Below are positions 25,630 to 34,222 of a stretch of DNA of 64,000 nucleotides, one piece after another. Origin of the DNA: Saccharibacillus kuerlensis DSM 22868. Its GTDB lineage: Bacteria > Bacillota > Bacilli > Paenibacillales > Paenibacillaceae. The notes under the pieces are model-generated. The model was not told the DNA's origin and searched no databases. It saw only the letters and a list, made by a program, of their open reading frames with translations. The position numbers and the translations under genes were made by a program. Each line of letters opens with the position of its first letter. The first letter of the stretch is position 1. The DNA lies in contig NZ_KB899280.1 of NCBI RefSeq assembly GCF_000378145.1, positions 225,270 through 289,269 on the forward strand. Reading direction: 5' to 3'.

Positions 25630-26409
25630 TTATTCGATTAATTGTGCCCGCTTATTGAAAAACTGTTTATAACCCAGCTGAACGAATAAAATGACCGACA
25701 ATGATACACTGCCGACCATGCTCAGCATAATGGCAATCTGATATTCGATCGCCATCAGCGGAGAAGCACCTCCAAGGATCTGACCCGTCATCATCCCCGG
25801 CAGAAATACGATTCCCATGCCGATCATCGAATTGAGAGTGGGCAGCATGGCGGCATCGAATGCATCGTTAACGACGCTGCGGCAGGCCATTTTGGGCGAT
25901 GCACCGAACATCAAAGCCGCTTCAATCAGCGATTTTCGAGCCCGCATGCCTCCCGTTAACGTATTCACTCCAAGCGCAATACCGGTCATTGAATTGCCAA
26001 TAATCATACCTGCAATGGGGATTACATAACGAGGCTCGTACCATGGGCGAAGACCCAATATGACAAATAAAAACACGCACAGACTGACAATAAAGCCGCT
26101 TAACATAGACAAGGCGATCAACTGCTTCATTTTGCGGGAAAGCGGATTTTTCGAACGTTTAATAATCGTATGTACAGCAAAAGCAAGCATAACGGCAATG
26201 ATCAGCAGTGTCGTATACGGATTGGCATGACCAAAGACGTACTCTAGTATGTAGCCCACAGCAATAAGCTGCACCGTCATGCGGATCGAAGCAATGGCAA
26301 TTTCCCGTTCCCGGCGAATGCCTTTGATCCGTACAATCAGCATAAGAATCAGGACGAAAATATAAGCCGCTCCCAACTGCCACCAGACGATATCGATTGT
26401 TCCGTTCAT
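25630..26409 (-). CDS. fetB: FetB/UPF0014-family ABC permease
   Basis: The 259-residue integral membrane protein has about six or seven helices and the conserved UPF0014 features: REREIAIASIRMTVQLIAVGYILEYVF near the N-terminus and PIAGMIIGNSMTGIALGVNTL with EAALMFGASPKMACR in the middle. In Escherichia coli the FetAB system has been linked to iron export and oxidative-stress resistance. Its start overlaps the end of the ATPase gene by 4 nt. Family assignment is firm; the substrate in this organism is inferred. Confidence 0.88.
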   Translation of the reverse strand: MNGTIDIVWWQLGAAYIFVLILMLIVRIKGIRREREIAIASIRMTVQLIAVGYILEYVFGHANPYTTLLIIAVMLAFAVHTIIKRSKNPLSRKMKQLIALSMLSGFIVSLCVFLFVILGLRPWYEPRYVIPIAGMIIGNSMTGIALGVNTLTGGMRARKSLIEAALMFGASPKMACRSVVNDAFDAAMLPTLNSMIGMGIVFLPGMMTGQILGGASPLMAIEYQIAIMLSMVGSVSLSVILFVQLGYKQFFNKRAQLIE

Positions 26410-27050
26410 TGAGGCACCTTCCCGTTTCCGACAATCCGGCCATGGTCGATTGTGATCAAATGGTCGCCAAATCGGCGGATCATATCGGGAGAATGGCTGA
26501 TCATAATAATCGTTCTGCCCTTTTTCTCCGCTTCGTTAATTATATTTCGCATGATGCGCTCCGCCGTTCCTTCATCCAACGAGGAAGTCGGTTCATCCAG
26601 CAGCAGCACGGACGGATCTAATAACAGAATCCGGGCAATAGCGAGCCGCTGCTGTTCTCCTCCGGACAGCGAGCCGGCATCCTGATCCAGCGAAACTTTC
26701 AGCTCAGCAGCTTCGAGAGCACGCTTCAACGCAGACTCTTCCGCATCGGGACGCTCCGTATATCGAAGGCCGAGCTGCAGATTTTCGCGTACATCGCCTT
26801 CAAAGATTGCCGGTGCTTGAGGAGCCGTAACGACCTCTCGTCGATGAAGCACCGGGTCAAGCCGCGCCATAGGCGTTCCTCGGTAACGAATTTCTCCGCT
26901 GTCCGGACTGATCATGCCGCTTAGCATGCGCAGCAGCGTGCTTTTACCGCTTCCACTGTCCCCCGCGATGCAGGTTGTGGCGCCCTCGGGTATGATCAGT
27001 TCGTCGATATCTAATATATGTTTCCAGCGGATCTTATGTAGTGCGAACAA
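26406..27050 (-). CDS. fetA: FetA-like ABC ATPase
   Basis: The 214-residue ATPase has Walker A GDSGSGKSTLL, signature LSGGEQQRLAIARILL, Walker B VLLLDEPTSSLD and the switch His in MISHSPDM. The start is a TTG at 27050, preceded by AAGGAGG at good spacing. The 4-nt overlap with the FetB-like permease indicates coupling and a two-component (ATPase + permease) transporter without a binding protein, as expected for an exporter. Confidence 0.88.
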   Translation of the reverse strand: MFALHKIRWKHILDIDELIIPEGATTCIAGDSGSGKSTLLRMLSGMISPDSGEIRYRGTPMARLDPVLHRREVVTAPQAPAIFEGDVRENLQLGLRYTERPDAEESALKRALEAAELKVSLDQDAGSLSGGEQQRLAIARILLLDPSVLLLDEPTSSLDEGTAERIMRNIINEAEKKGRTIIMISHSPDMIRRFGDHLITIDHGRIVGNGKVPQ

Positions 27051-27364
27051 GATATGACCTCCTTCAAGAATATCAATGTCTGGAAATAATCCGACTGATC
27101 AACTGCAAGAAGATAATTGGAACAGAAGCACTTTGCATCTTCCGTTAATAATCGCCGTCCACCTTCTATCAACGTTCAGAACGCTCTCCTGCTGATCATC
27201 TGCTTTCAATGTCAATTGGCTTCTTTTTATTACCCTATTTCTTTCCTCCATGTCAATATCCGGTTCAGCACCTCGCAAACTCCATACAAAAAGGGCCATC
27301 TCGGATTCGCACCCGAAACAACCCAGTCACCCCTATAAAGATAGCGCTTACATACTCTCTTTTT
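27051..27364. other. Intergenic region, 314 bp
   Basis: No convincing gene was seen. The left end holds the AAGGAGG ribosome site of fetA. The rest must hold the fetA promoter and the 3' end of the HAD phosphatase transcript. I saw no clear terminator hairpin or operator. Confidence 0.5.
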
Positions 27365-28009
27365 CTAAATAGCCTCTGTGTTGAAACCCTGAATCGCCGC
27401 CGACACTTCGCCAGGGTACAAAGCCATAAAGTCGGGGGAAAATCTCTTCATCAATTCAAACGAATCATAGCCCCATCCTGCCGCAATCATCTTGATCCCG
27501 GAACGCTGACCCGCTTCAATATCACGCAGTTCATCGCCGATATAAAGCGCTTCCGTAGGATTCAATTTATTATCGCGAAGGAATGAATGGATCGCCCGGT
27601 GCTTGCCGAACAGACTGAAGCACGAACGCACCTGGATGAATTGATGAATCTCGTTATGCCGCAGGAACAAACGGATATTGCTTTCCAAATTGGACGAAAT
27701 AATGCTCAGCTGATAGCCCTGTGCATTCAATTCGCGAATCAGTTCGCCTACACCGTCTTTGATTTCCAGCGTTTTGATCTGACGACGGTATTCCGAGAAC
27801 AGCTGAAAGCCGAGCATGGGAAGCCGGTACAGCGGAATGCCCAGTTCTTTTGCGCGCTGACGTATGGACCGTCCGGCAAAAGGCTCCGATTCACCGTCGC
27901 CGATCGCTTGATATCCGTGCTTAGCCGCCAAATTGTTGTAGAGCTCGACAATAAGCGGGCGGGAATTGACAATCGTACCGTCGAAATCGAAGATCACATG
28001 CCGAATCAT
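27365..28009 (-). CDS. HAD-superfamily phosphatase (phosphoglycolate phosphatase-like)
   Basis: The 214-residue protein has HAD motif I FDFDGTIVNS at residues 6-15, a helical cap (about 15-85), motif II in QLSIISSNLE, a conserved Lys near LRDNKLNP and motif IV GDELRDIEAG. This arrangement is typical of subfamily I phosphoglycolate phosphatase/pyrophosphatase-like enzymes acting on small phosphates. It has a GGAGG ribosome site and stands alone. The substrate is unknown. Confidence 0.88.
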   Translation of the reverse strand: MIRHVIFDFDGTIVNSRPLIVELYNNLAAKHGYQAIGDGESEPFAGRSIRQRAKELGIPLYRLPMLGFQLFSEYRRQIKTLEIKDGVGELIRELNAQGYQLSIISSNLESNIRLFLRHNEIHQFIQVRSCFSLFGKHRAIHSFLRDNKLNPTEALYIGDELRDIEAGQRSGIKMIAAGWGYDSFELMKRFSPDFMALYPGEVSAAIQGFNTEAI

Positions 28010-28204
28010 AGTCCATACCTCCTCGAAAGATAAGTTCGTGTACTTTTTATTAACCTGCAGCTTCTTCCGCCTACCTTAAATTTTACTAAATTTTGGTGAA
28101 GGAGCAGTGTTCTTCTTTCTATTATAACGGTTTTCACGGACAAGAAATGAAGATTTTTTAATTTTAAACAATTTATTTGGCGTTTTATTTTTAATTTGTC
28201 ACAT

Positions 28205-28234
28205 ATGAAAAAGAAGCCGGCGTAAGCCGACTTC
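28205..28234 (-). terminator. Rho-independent terminator after the CYTH-like gene
   Basis: GAAGCCGGC (28213-28221) pairs with GCCGACTTC (28226-28234) through one G-T pair, with a minus-strand T-run at 28208-28212. Confidence 0.8.
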
Positions 28235-28300
28235 GAAATCTCTTCATTTTCAAGTATAAGCCTTATTTTCAAGTCCGAACTTACCTTTACTAAACTTACC

Positions 28301-29170
28301 TTAGTATCGGTCTAACACCATATTGGTTTTAAACGAATCCGCATGGATCAGCCAGCCTTTTGCGTCGAGCAGATCGGCTAGAAGACTTCGCTTAATAGCC
28401 GCATCGGTGTATTCATCCGTTTTGAATGAGATTTCGATAATTGGCTCTTCGCCCGTTCCCGCTTCGTTCTGAACCATCCAAACTTCAATGTCTACTTCCA
28501 GACCTTCAAACTCTCCTTTGTATTTGGTAACGGATACCGGTCCACGGGCCCTCGATTGAGACAGCATGTCTTCGCCCCATCCTCTGTAGAGCGTCTTGTT
28601 CATTTTGCCCGGAATCCGGTCAAGCAGCATGTCGAGCGCTTTCTGCTCGCTTGGCAGAACCAATCCGATAGGCGCCGATTCTTTCTTTGTATTGGAGAAA
28701 CTCAACGTCTGCTTGCTGTAGCCCCAGTCCACTTCCGCTTCATAGTTGTCATCATCGGAAGAAAATCCGGCTGCATTGGCAGCATCAAGTGCAGCTTCGA
28801 TATTCCCGTTTTCAATTGGAAACCTTTTTTTGTATGTCAGCTCGTAATCGGTTTTATCCGCTTTTTTACGGAATCTGACGTTCCACCCTTCCTGGCCAAG
28901 CTCTTGGGAATCAGTATCAAAGTATTCCACCAACCGGTATGTAGGCTCTTCGGTTACCGAGAATTCCGAGCGCAGCTCAGGCTGCAGCGATTGATTCGAT
29001 GTCAGCACCTTTTCGGCATCAAGCAGAAATTTCACTTCATACGAAGGGACGGCATTGGAAGCGGCTTGGGCTTGGGAGGCTCCTCCAAGTCCTGTTACGG
29101 CAACGACAACAGTTAAAGCAGCGGCGGTTATCGAGCGGGCAAAACGGCTGCGGATCTTCATGTTCAACAC
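28301..29170 (-). CDS. Secreted CYTH-like protein
   Basis: The 289-residue protein has a Sec signal peptide (RFARSITAAALTVVVAVTGL then GGASQAQA, cleavage near residue 36). The mature part starts with YEVKFLLDAEKVL and continues with YFDTDSQELGQEGWNVRFRKKADKTDYELTYKKR. It later has EVDIEVWMV and IIEISFKTD. The alternation of ExK-, RxR- and ExT-type strands is what one expects of a CYTH/triphosphate tunnel fold. CYTH enzymes are normally cytoplasmic, so an exported one is odd. The GTG at 29170 has GGAG at 6-8 nt and is favoured over the ATG at 29161. The domain call is by pattern and needs a profile search. Confidence 0.65.
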   Translation of the reverse strand: MLNMKIRSRFARSITAAALTVVVAVTGLGGASQAQAASNAVPSYEVKFLLDAEKVLTSNQSLQPELRSEFSVTEEPTYRLVEYFDTDSQELGQEGWNVRFRKKADKTDYELTYKKRFPIENGNIEAALDAANAAGFSSDDDNYEAEVDWGYSKQTLSFSNTKKESAPIGLVLPSEQKALDMLLDRIPGKMNKTLYRGWGEDMLSQSRARGPVSVTKYKGEFEGLEVDIEVWMVQNEAGTGEEPIIEISFKTDEYTDAAIKRSLLADLLDAKGWLIHADSFKTNMVLDRY

Positions 29171-29297
29171 ATCTCACTCCATTTCTCCAAAGTAGTGGCG
29201 TACCCGTTTTACTCTAGAGGAAAGGGGTCAAGGCAGCATCAACATGAAGAGGGAAAGTTGTAAAATCTTCCAAGACTCCCTCTATAGTTTCCAAGAT

Positions 29298-30209
29298 TTA
29301 TTCAACGCTTGTCCGCATCCATTCCGTCAAGTGATCGGTAAAGCGCCCCAACATAGCCGAACGGTAGCGCTGTTTGTTCGTTACCATATAGATGTGCCGA
29401 TTCAGCCGTCCGCCCGGAATAGAGCGCATCTGCAGCAGTCCCCGTTTAATCTCGTCTTGAACAGCCAGATGCGAAACAAAAGAAACGTGTTCACCGAGCA
29501 TGACCGTTTGCTTGATCGCTTCCAGCGAATCAAACTCCAGATACGATGGCAGCCGGCGGGAATGGGCAGCCAGCCAATTTTCCGTCAACCTACGTGTGCT
29601 CGATTCTATTCCGTGCATCACAAAATAGCAGGAAGCGATCTGTTCGGGGGTCGGCTCGCCGATTGCGGCCAGCTTGTGCGAGGGAGCAAAAATAAGTACA
29701 AGTTCATCCCGCCCCATCGGTTCTGATAGCAGTTCCGGCGACTCGAAAGAATCTGTCGAAGCGATCCCCAGATCAATCTCATGCCGCTCCAGCATCTCTC
29801 TTACCGCAGGAGCTGTCTTAACGGACAACGCAATATGGACGCCCGGATAGAGACTGGAGAAGCGGTGCAGTACGCCGGGAAGCAGATAGGTAGCCGGCAC
29901 ATAGCTGGCACCGATCCTCAGCGTTCCTCTGCGCAGCGTATCAAATTCGCTAACCGCCCGTTCGGCTTCTGACGCCAATGCGCCTATTTTGACCGCATAA
30001 TGCTGAAGCGCGTAACCGGCGTCCGTTAGAACGATTTTGCCCATCTTCGTCTCAAACAGCTTAACGCCGAAGTCTTTCTCCATATTTTTCATATGAAAAG
30101 TAACGGTAGGCTGTTTTAAATTCAGAATTTCGGCTACGGTCGTAATCTTGTTATGCTTCTCTAACAGTTCCACAATCTTCAGTTTGGTTAGATTCAAATT
30201 CATCATCAC
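29298..30209 (-). CDS. LysR-family regulator divergent from the importer operon
   Basis: The 303-residue protein has the LysR N-terminal helix-turn-helix (TTVAEILNLKQPTVTFHMKNMEKDFGVKLFE) and the substrate-binding-protein-like effector domain (RIGASYVPATYLLPGVLHRF). It is transcribed away from the ABC importer genes. The roughly 215-bp divergent region contains an ATGAAT/ATTCAT inverted repeat near 30286-30306, a candidate LysR site. A TTGACA near 30327 lacks a good -10, consistent with activator dependence. It most likely controls uptake in response to the importer's substrate or a metabolite of it. Confidence 0.9.
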   Translation of the reverse strand: MMMNLNLTKLKIVELLEKHNKITTVAEILNLKQPTVTFHMKNMEKDFGVKLFETKMGKIVLTDAGYALQHYAVKIGALASEAERAVSEFDTLRRGTLRIGASYVPATYLLPGVLHRFSSLYPGVHIALSVKTAPAVREMLERHEIDLGIASTDSFESPELLSEPMGRDELVLIFAPSHKLAAIGEPTPEQIASCYFVMHGIESSTRRLTENWLAAHSRRLPSYLEFDSLEAIKQTVMLGEHVSFVSHLAVQDEIKRGLLQMRSIPGGRLNRHIYMVTNKQRYRSAMLGRFTDHLTEWMRTSVE

Positions 30210-30424
30210 TTGATCTTCCTTCCTGTTCGCTTTTATTTTCCCTCTATTTTTCCTCTATATGTACACTCCACTATCAGTAAAATCTATGAATGTTAACAGT
30301 ATTCATTGGAAAAATTAATTTTGTTTTGACATTGTACTGACATGGGCTTTGAACAAGAGCGTTAGACTGAGTTTGTGAGCGAGAGACCGCTGACCAGTTA
30401 ACTGAAGCAAGGAAGGATATCCAA

Positions 30425-31435
30425 ATGGACTTACACATTCAAGGATTAACGAAAACGTTCGGCCAAACAACGGCTCTTCATCCTACCGATCTTACCGTTC
30501 GCTCGGGAACTTTTACGACACTGCTTGGTCCTTCGGGCTGCGGCAAAACGACGCTGCTGCGTATGATCGCAGGGCTTGAAACGCCGGACAAAGGCACGAT
30601 CTCTATCGGCAGCGATACGCTCTATGACGCAGGCCGCAAACGAGATACTCCGGCACATAAGCGGGGCTTCGGTATGGTCTTCCAGGATTTTGCGCTGTGG
30701 CCGCATATGACGGTGTTCGAAAATGTCGCGTTCGGTCTGCGCACGGCGCGCCAGACCCGCGATCTGCGGGAAACGGTCATGAAGGCGCTGGATAAAGTCC
30801 AGCTTGCGCCGATGGCCGAGCGTCATCCGCATCAGCTGTCCGGAGGCCAGCAGCAGCGAGTGGCTTTTGCCCGCGCCGTTGCGGTACAGCCCCGTCTTGT
30901 GCTGTTCGACGAACCGCTCAGCGCCCTGGATGCTTCACTGCGAGAAGAGATGCGGGTCGAGATGCTTTCGCTCGTCCGGGATCTGGGTCTGACCGCTCTT
31001 TATGTCACACACGATCAGACCGAAGCCATGTCCATGTCCGACGAGATTGTCGTGATGCAGACTGGACGTGTGCTCCAGACGGGAACACCGGAAGAAATCT
31101 ACAGTCGGCCCGCCGATCCGTTCGTCGCCCGTTTTATCGGACGATCCAACTGGTTGAGACCTTCAGGAGATTCGGAGAGATCCGAAGAAGCCATCATGTT
31201 CCGTCCGGAACATCTGCGTTGGGAGCCGATGAACGGCTCGAAATGCCAAGCTTTTGAAGTCGAAGTGCTGCAGTCCAGCTATATGGGAGACCGCTACGAA
31301 GTACATCTGCAGGCAAACGGCCAGCAGGAACGCTGGACCGCCTATTCTGCCAACCGCATTCCTCCGGGTAACCGGATGATTGTGTACTTACCGGAAAGCC
31401 AAATCCGTTCCATGAAACTGCAAGGCCAACTTTAA
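30425..31435 (+). CDS. ABC importer ATPase, FbpC/PhnT type
   Basis: The 336-residue ATPase has Walker A GPSGCGKTTLLRMIAG (about 35-50), Q-loop region MVFQDFALWPHMTVFENVAFGL, signature LSGGQQQRVAFARA and Walker B LVLFDEPLSALD. A C-terminal TOBE-like regulatory domain follows (FRPEHLRWEP to the end). It belongs to the group energising Fe3+ (FbpC), spermidine/putrescine (PotA) and 2-aminoethylphosphonate (PhnT) importers. It is the first gene of a four-gene operon: ATPase, binding lipoprotein, double permease, metallo-hydrolase. Confidence 0.92.
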   Translation: MDLHIQGLTKTFGQTTALHPTDLTVRSGTFTTLLGPSGCGKTTLLRMIAGLETPDKGTISIGSDTLYDAGRKRDTPAHKRGFGMVFQDFALWPHMTVFENVAFGLRTARQTRDLRETVMKALDKVQLAPMAERHPHQLSGGQQQRVAFARAVAVQPRLVLFDEPLSALDASLREEMRVEMLSLVRDLGLTALYVTHDQTEAMSMSDEIVVMQTGRVLQTGTPEEIYSRPADPFVARFIGRSNWLRPSGDSERSEEAIMFRPEHLRWEPMNGSKCQAFEVEVLQSSYMGDRYEVHLQANGQQERWTAYSANRIPPGNRMIVYLPESQIRSMKLQGQL

Positions 31436-31455
31436 ATTAATGGGGGAAAATTACA

Positions 31456-32541
31456 ATGTGGAATCCGAAATTCGTTAAACCTTCTAAATTCGCTAAAGAC
31501 GCACCGCTCGCACTGGCTCTTGCTTTTGGCATGGCTTTAACTGGCTGCGGAAACGCCGGTAATTCGAATACGGCAGCGGCCGATCCTTCTTCCGCTTCCG
31601 ACAGCACAAAAACGGAACAATCTCAGCCGGCGGACAACAAGCTTGTCGTTTATACAGCCGGACCGGAAGGACTGGCCAACAAGCTGATCGAAGGTTACCA
31701 AGCAGAGTCCGGTGTTCAGGTCGACATGTTCCAGGGAACGACCGGTAAAATCCTCGCACGGTTGGAAGCCGAGAAATCCAATCCGGCAGCGGATGTCGTT
31801 ATTCTGGCTTCTCTCCCTGCCGCACAAGGGCTGAAAGATGACGGCTTGACCCTGGCTTATCCGGAAGCGAAAAATGCCGATAAGCTGAATGCCGACTGGT
31901 CGGATGCGGAAGGCAATTACTTCAGTTCCAGCGCTTCTGCCCTCGGTATCGCCTACAATACAAGTCTGATCAGCACACCGCCGACTTCTTGGGCCGATCT
32001 GAGCAAGCCGGAATACAAAGATCAGGTCAATATTCCGGACCCTTCGCTGTCGGGCTCCGCACTCGACTTTATGACCGGATACCTGAACGCGAATGGCGAC
32101 AGTGGATGGGATCTGTTCCAAAGCTATAAAGATAACGGAGCTGTTCTGGCAGGCGCCAACAAAGAAGCGCTTGATCCGGTTATTACCGGAGCAAAAGGCA
32201 TCGTCGCTTCGGCTGTCGACTATATGACTTACAGCGCCAAAGCCAAAGGAGAACCGATCGATATTGTGTATCCAAGCGAAGGCACGATCATCAGCCCAAG
32301 ACCGGCCGCTATTTTGAAATCGACTCAGCACAAAGAAAACGCCAAAGCGTTCATCGACTATCTGCTGTCCGACGAAGCGCAGAAAATGGTTACCAATGCT
32401 TACCTGATGCCGGGACGTACAGACATCAAAGCCGACAACCGCGCCAACCTGGACGAGATCCCTCAATTGAAAGCGGACTGGAACTGGATGAGCGAAAACG
32501 GCGCTGAAGTTACGGAACGTTTCCTGAAGCTGTTCAAATAA
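31456..32541 (+). CDS. Extracellular solute-binding lipoprotein, Fe3+/2-aminoethylphosphonate type
   Basis: The 361-residue lipoprotein has a signal ending in LTGC (Cys31) and an Ala/Ser-rich linker. Its family 1 binding fold begins KLVVYTAGPEGLANKLIEGYQAESGVQVDMFQGTTGKILARLEAEK. That opening is characteristic of FbpA-like iron receptors and putative 2-aminoethylphosphonate receptors. No adjacent Tyr pair typical of FbpA iron sites is evident, so the ligand is open: iron, phosphonate or another small anion. It starts 20 nt after the ATPase gene behind GGGGG. Confidence 0.9.
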   Translation: MWNPKFVKPSKFAKDAPLALALAFGMALTGCGNAGNSNTAAADPSSASDSTKTEQSQPADNKLVVYTAGPEGLANKLIEGYQAESGVQVDMFQGTTGKILARLEAEKSNPAADVVILASLPAAQGLKDDGLTLAYPEAKNADKLNADWSDAEGNYFSSSASALGIAYNTSLISTPPTSWADLSKPEYKDQVNIPDPSLSGSALDFMTGYLNANGDSGWDLFQSYKDNGAVLAGANKEALDPVITGAKGIVASAVDYMTYSAKAKGEPIDIVYPSEGTIISPRPAAILKSTQHKENAKAFIDYLLSDEAQKMVTNAYLMPGRTDIKADNRANLDEIPQLKADWNWMSENGAEVTERFLKLFK

Positions 32542-32545
32542 GCGT

Positions 32546-34222
32546 ATGTTCAACTCTTTCTCCCTTAAACCAATTCGCGGACTGTCGGTCCTTCTGGCCC
32601 TGCTTGTGCTGGGTGGACTGATCGTAGTCCCGCTTGCCGAAATCTTTATCCAAAGCGTATACCGGGACGGGGAGCTGCAATGGGCAGCTCCCTTCCGTAC
32701 GATTGCGGACTCCGATTCAGCCAGAGTGATGCTAAATACGGTATGGCTTGGTCTCTGCGTCATTCTGGGCACCACACTGCTTGCTCTGCCACTGGCATGG
32801 ATTATGGCCAATACGGCGATTGGCCGCAAACGCTGGCTTGATATCGTTCTGCTGATTCCGTTTATGACACCGCCTTATATCGGCTCCATGGGCTGGATTC
32901 TGTTTATGCAGAAAAACGGCTATCTGTCGCAGCTGATTCCCGGTCTATCCAACTTGACTCCAGCTTTCTTCAGCTTCATGGGTATGGTCACGATTATGAG
33001 TCTGCATCTGTTTCCGTTTCTGTATTTGCTGCTGCGCGGTGCACTGGAACGGATCGGAGGCAGTCTGGAAGAAGCGGGGGCGGTTATGGGGGCGACTCCT
33101 TTCTACCGGTTTCGCCGCATTATCGTTCCGCTGCTGCTCTCTTCCTTCGGAATGGGCGCCATGCTGGTCTTTGTCAAAACGATTGCGGAATTCGGTACAC
33201 CGGCAACTTTCGGCAGAAAAATCGGCTATGACGTCATGACTTCGGAGATTCACCGGTATATCTCCAGTTGGCCGATCAGCTTCGGCACAGCCACATCGCT
33301 CTCTTCCCTGCTTCTGACCGCTTGTCTGCTCATGTGGTATGTCCAGTCCGTACTGAGCCGACGATTCACTTACAGTCTTGTAGGCGGCAAAGGTTCGAGA
33401 CGTTCTTCTCTGCGCAGCGGCGGGCCTATACTCTGGGTAAGCATCCTGTTTGTATTCCTGCTTCTTCTCTTCTCGATCGGCATTCCGTATTTCTCGATTA
33501 TCGCGGCTTCGACGATGAAGCTGCGCGGAGTGGGGCTTTCTTGGAATAACCTGACGCTGGATGCTTATCGGGAACTGCTGCGCTGGGGCAATCCCGGTAT
33601 GAAAGCGCTGATGAGCAGTATCTGGTTGTCGCTTGCCGCTTCTACCATTGCGGTCGTGCTCGGCACCTGGTGCGCGCTGCTGATTCGCCGGTCGCAGACC
33701 GCATCTCAGCGTATGGTCGATCTGATCAGTCTTATGCCCAATACGGTGCCAGGCATCGTCATGGTTGTGGGTCTAATCCTGCTGTGGAATTCGCCTTGGA
33801 TGCCGATTCCGCTGTATAACACCTACGGAATGGTTGTGCTGACTTATGTCGTTCTCTTTCTGCCTTATACGGTACAGTATGTGAAAAGTGCAGCCGGGCA
33901 AATCGACGGCTCTCTCATGCAGGCGGGCCAGGTATTCGGCGGACGCCCCGCTTATCTGCTGCGGCGGATTACTCTTCCGTTGATTCTCCCCGGTATGCTG
34001 GCCGGATGGATGATGACCTTTACGATCTCGGCACGGGAATTGGTCGCTTCCCTGCTGATCCTTCCGCCTTCGGTGCAGACGTCGGCGACCTTCATTTTCG
34101 CCCAGTTCGAACAAGGCGAAGTTTCATTGGGTATGGCTATGGCCGTCGTATCCGTCGGATTTACAACCCTGATCTTAATTACTATGGAGAGCCTTGGCTC
34201 GAGAAGAAAGTGGAATAGATGA
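32546..34222 (+). CDS. Two-domain ABC permease, FbpB/PhnU type
   Basis: The 558-residue protein is a duplicated permease with about twelve helices. Each half carries an EAA-type loop: EEAGAVMGATPFYRFRRIIVPLL near residue 177 and MQAGQVFGGRPAYLLRRITLPLI near 460. Fused double permeases are typical of FbpB iron and PhnU-like 2-aminoethylphosphonate importers. The ATG comes 4 nt after the stop of the binding-protein gene and lacks its own clear ribosome site, so it is translationally coupled. Its 3' end overlaps the metallo-hydrolase gene by 4 nt. Confidence 0.92.
   Translation: MFNSFSLKPIRGLSVLLALLVLGGLIVVPLAEIFIQSVYRDGELQWAAPFRTIADSDSARVMLNTVWLGLCVILGTTLLALPLAWIMANTAIGRKRWLDIVLLIPFMTPPYIGSMGWILFMQKNGYLSQLIPGLSNLTPAFFSFMGMVTIMSLHLFPFLYLLLRGALERIGGSLEEAGAVMGATPFYRFRRIIVPLLLSSFGMGAMLVFVKTIAEFGTPATFGRKIGYDVMTSEIHRYISSWPISFGTATSLSSLLLTACLLMWYVQSVLSRRFTYSLVGGKGSRRSSLRSGGPILWVSILFVFLLLLFSIGIPYFSIIAASTMKLRGVGLSWNNLTLDAYRELLRWGNPGMKALMSSIWLSLAASTIAVVLGTWCALLIRRSQTASQRMVDLISLMPNTVPGIVMVVGLILLWNSPWMPIPLYNTYGMVVLTYVVLFLPYTVQYVKSAAGQIDGSLMQAGQVFGGRPAYLLRRITLPLILPGMLAGWMMTFTISARELVASLLILPPSVQTSATFIFAQFEQGEVSLGMAMAVVSVGFTTLILITMESLGSRRKWNR

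Noticed and set aside
27280..27335. A possible tRNA T-arm (GGATTCGCACC)
   Set aside because: The arm does not pair and no acceptor, D or anticodon stem could be found.
31537..32829. A 430-codon open frame on the minus strand
   Set aside because: It lies opposite the solute-binding lipoprotein and permease genes, has no family motifs and mirrors their codon structure.
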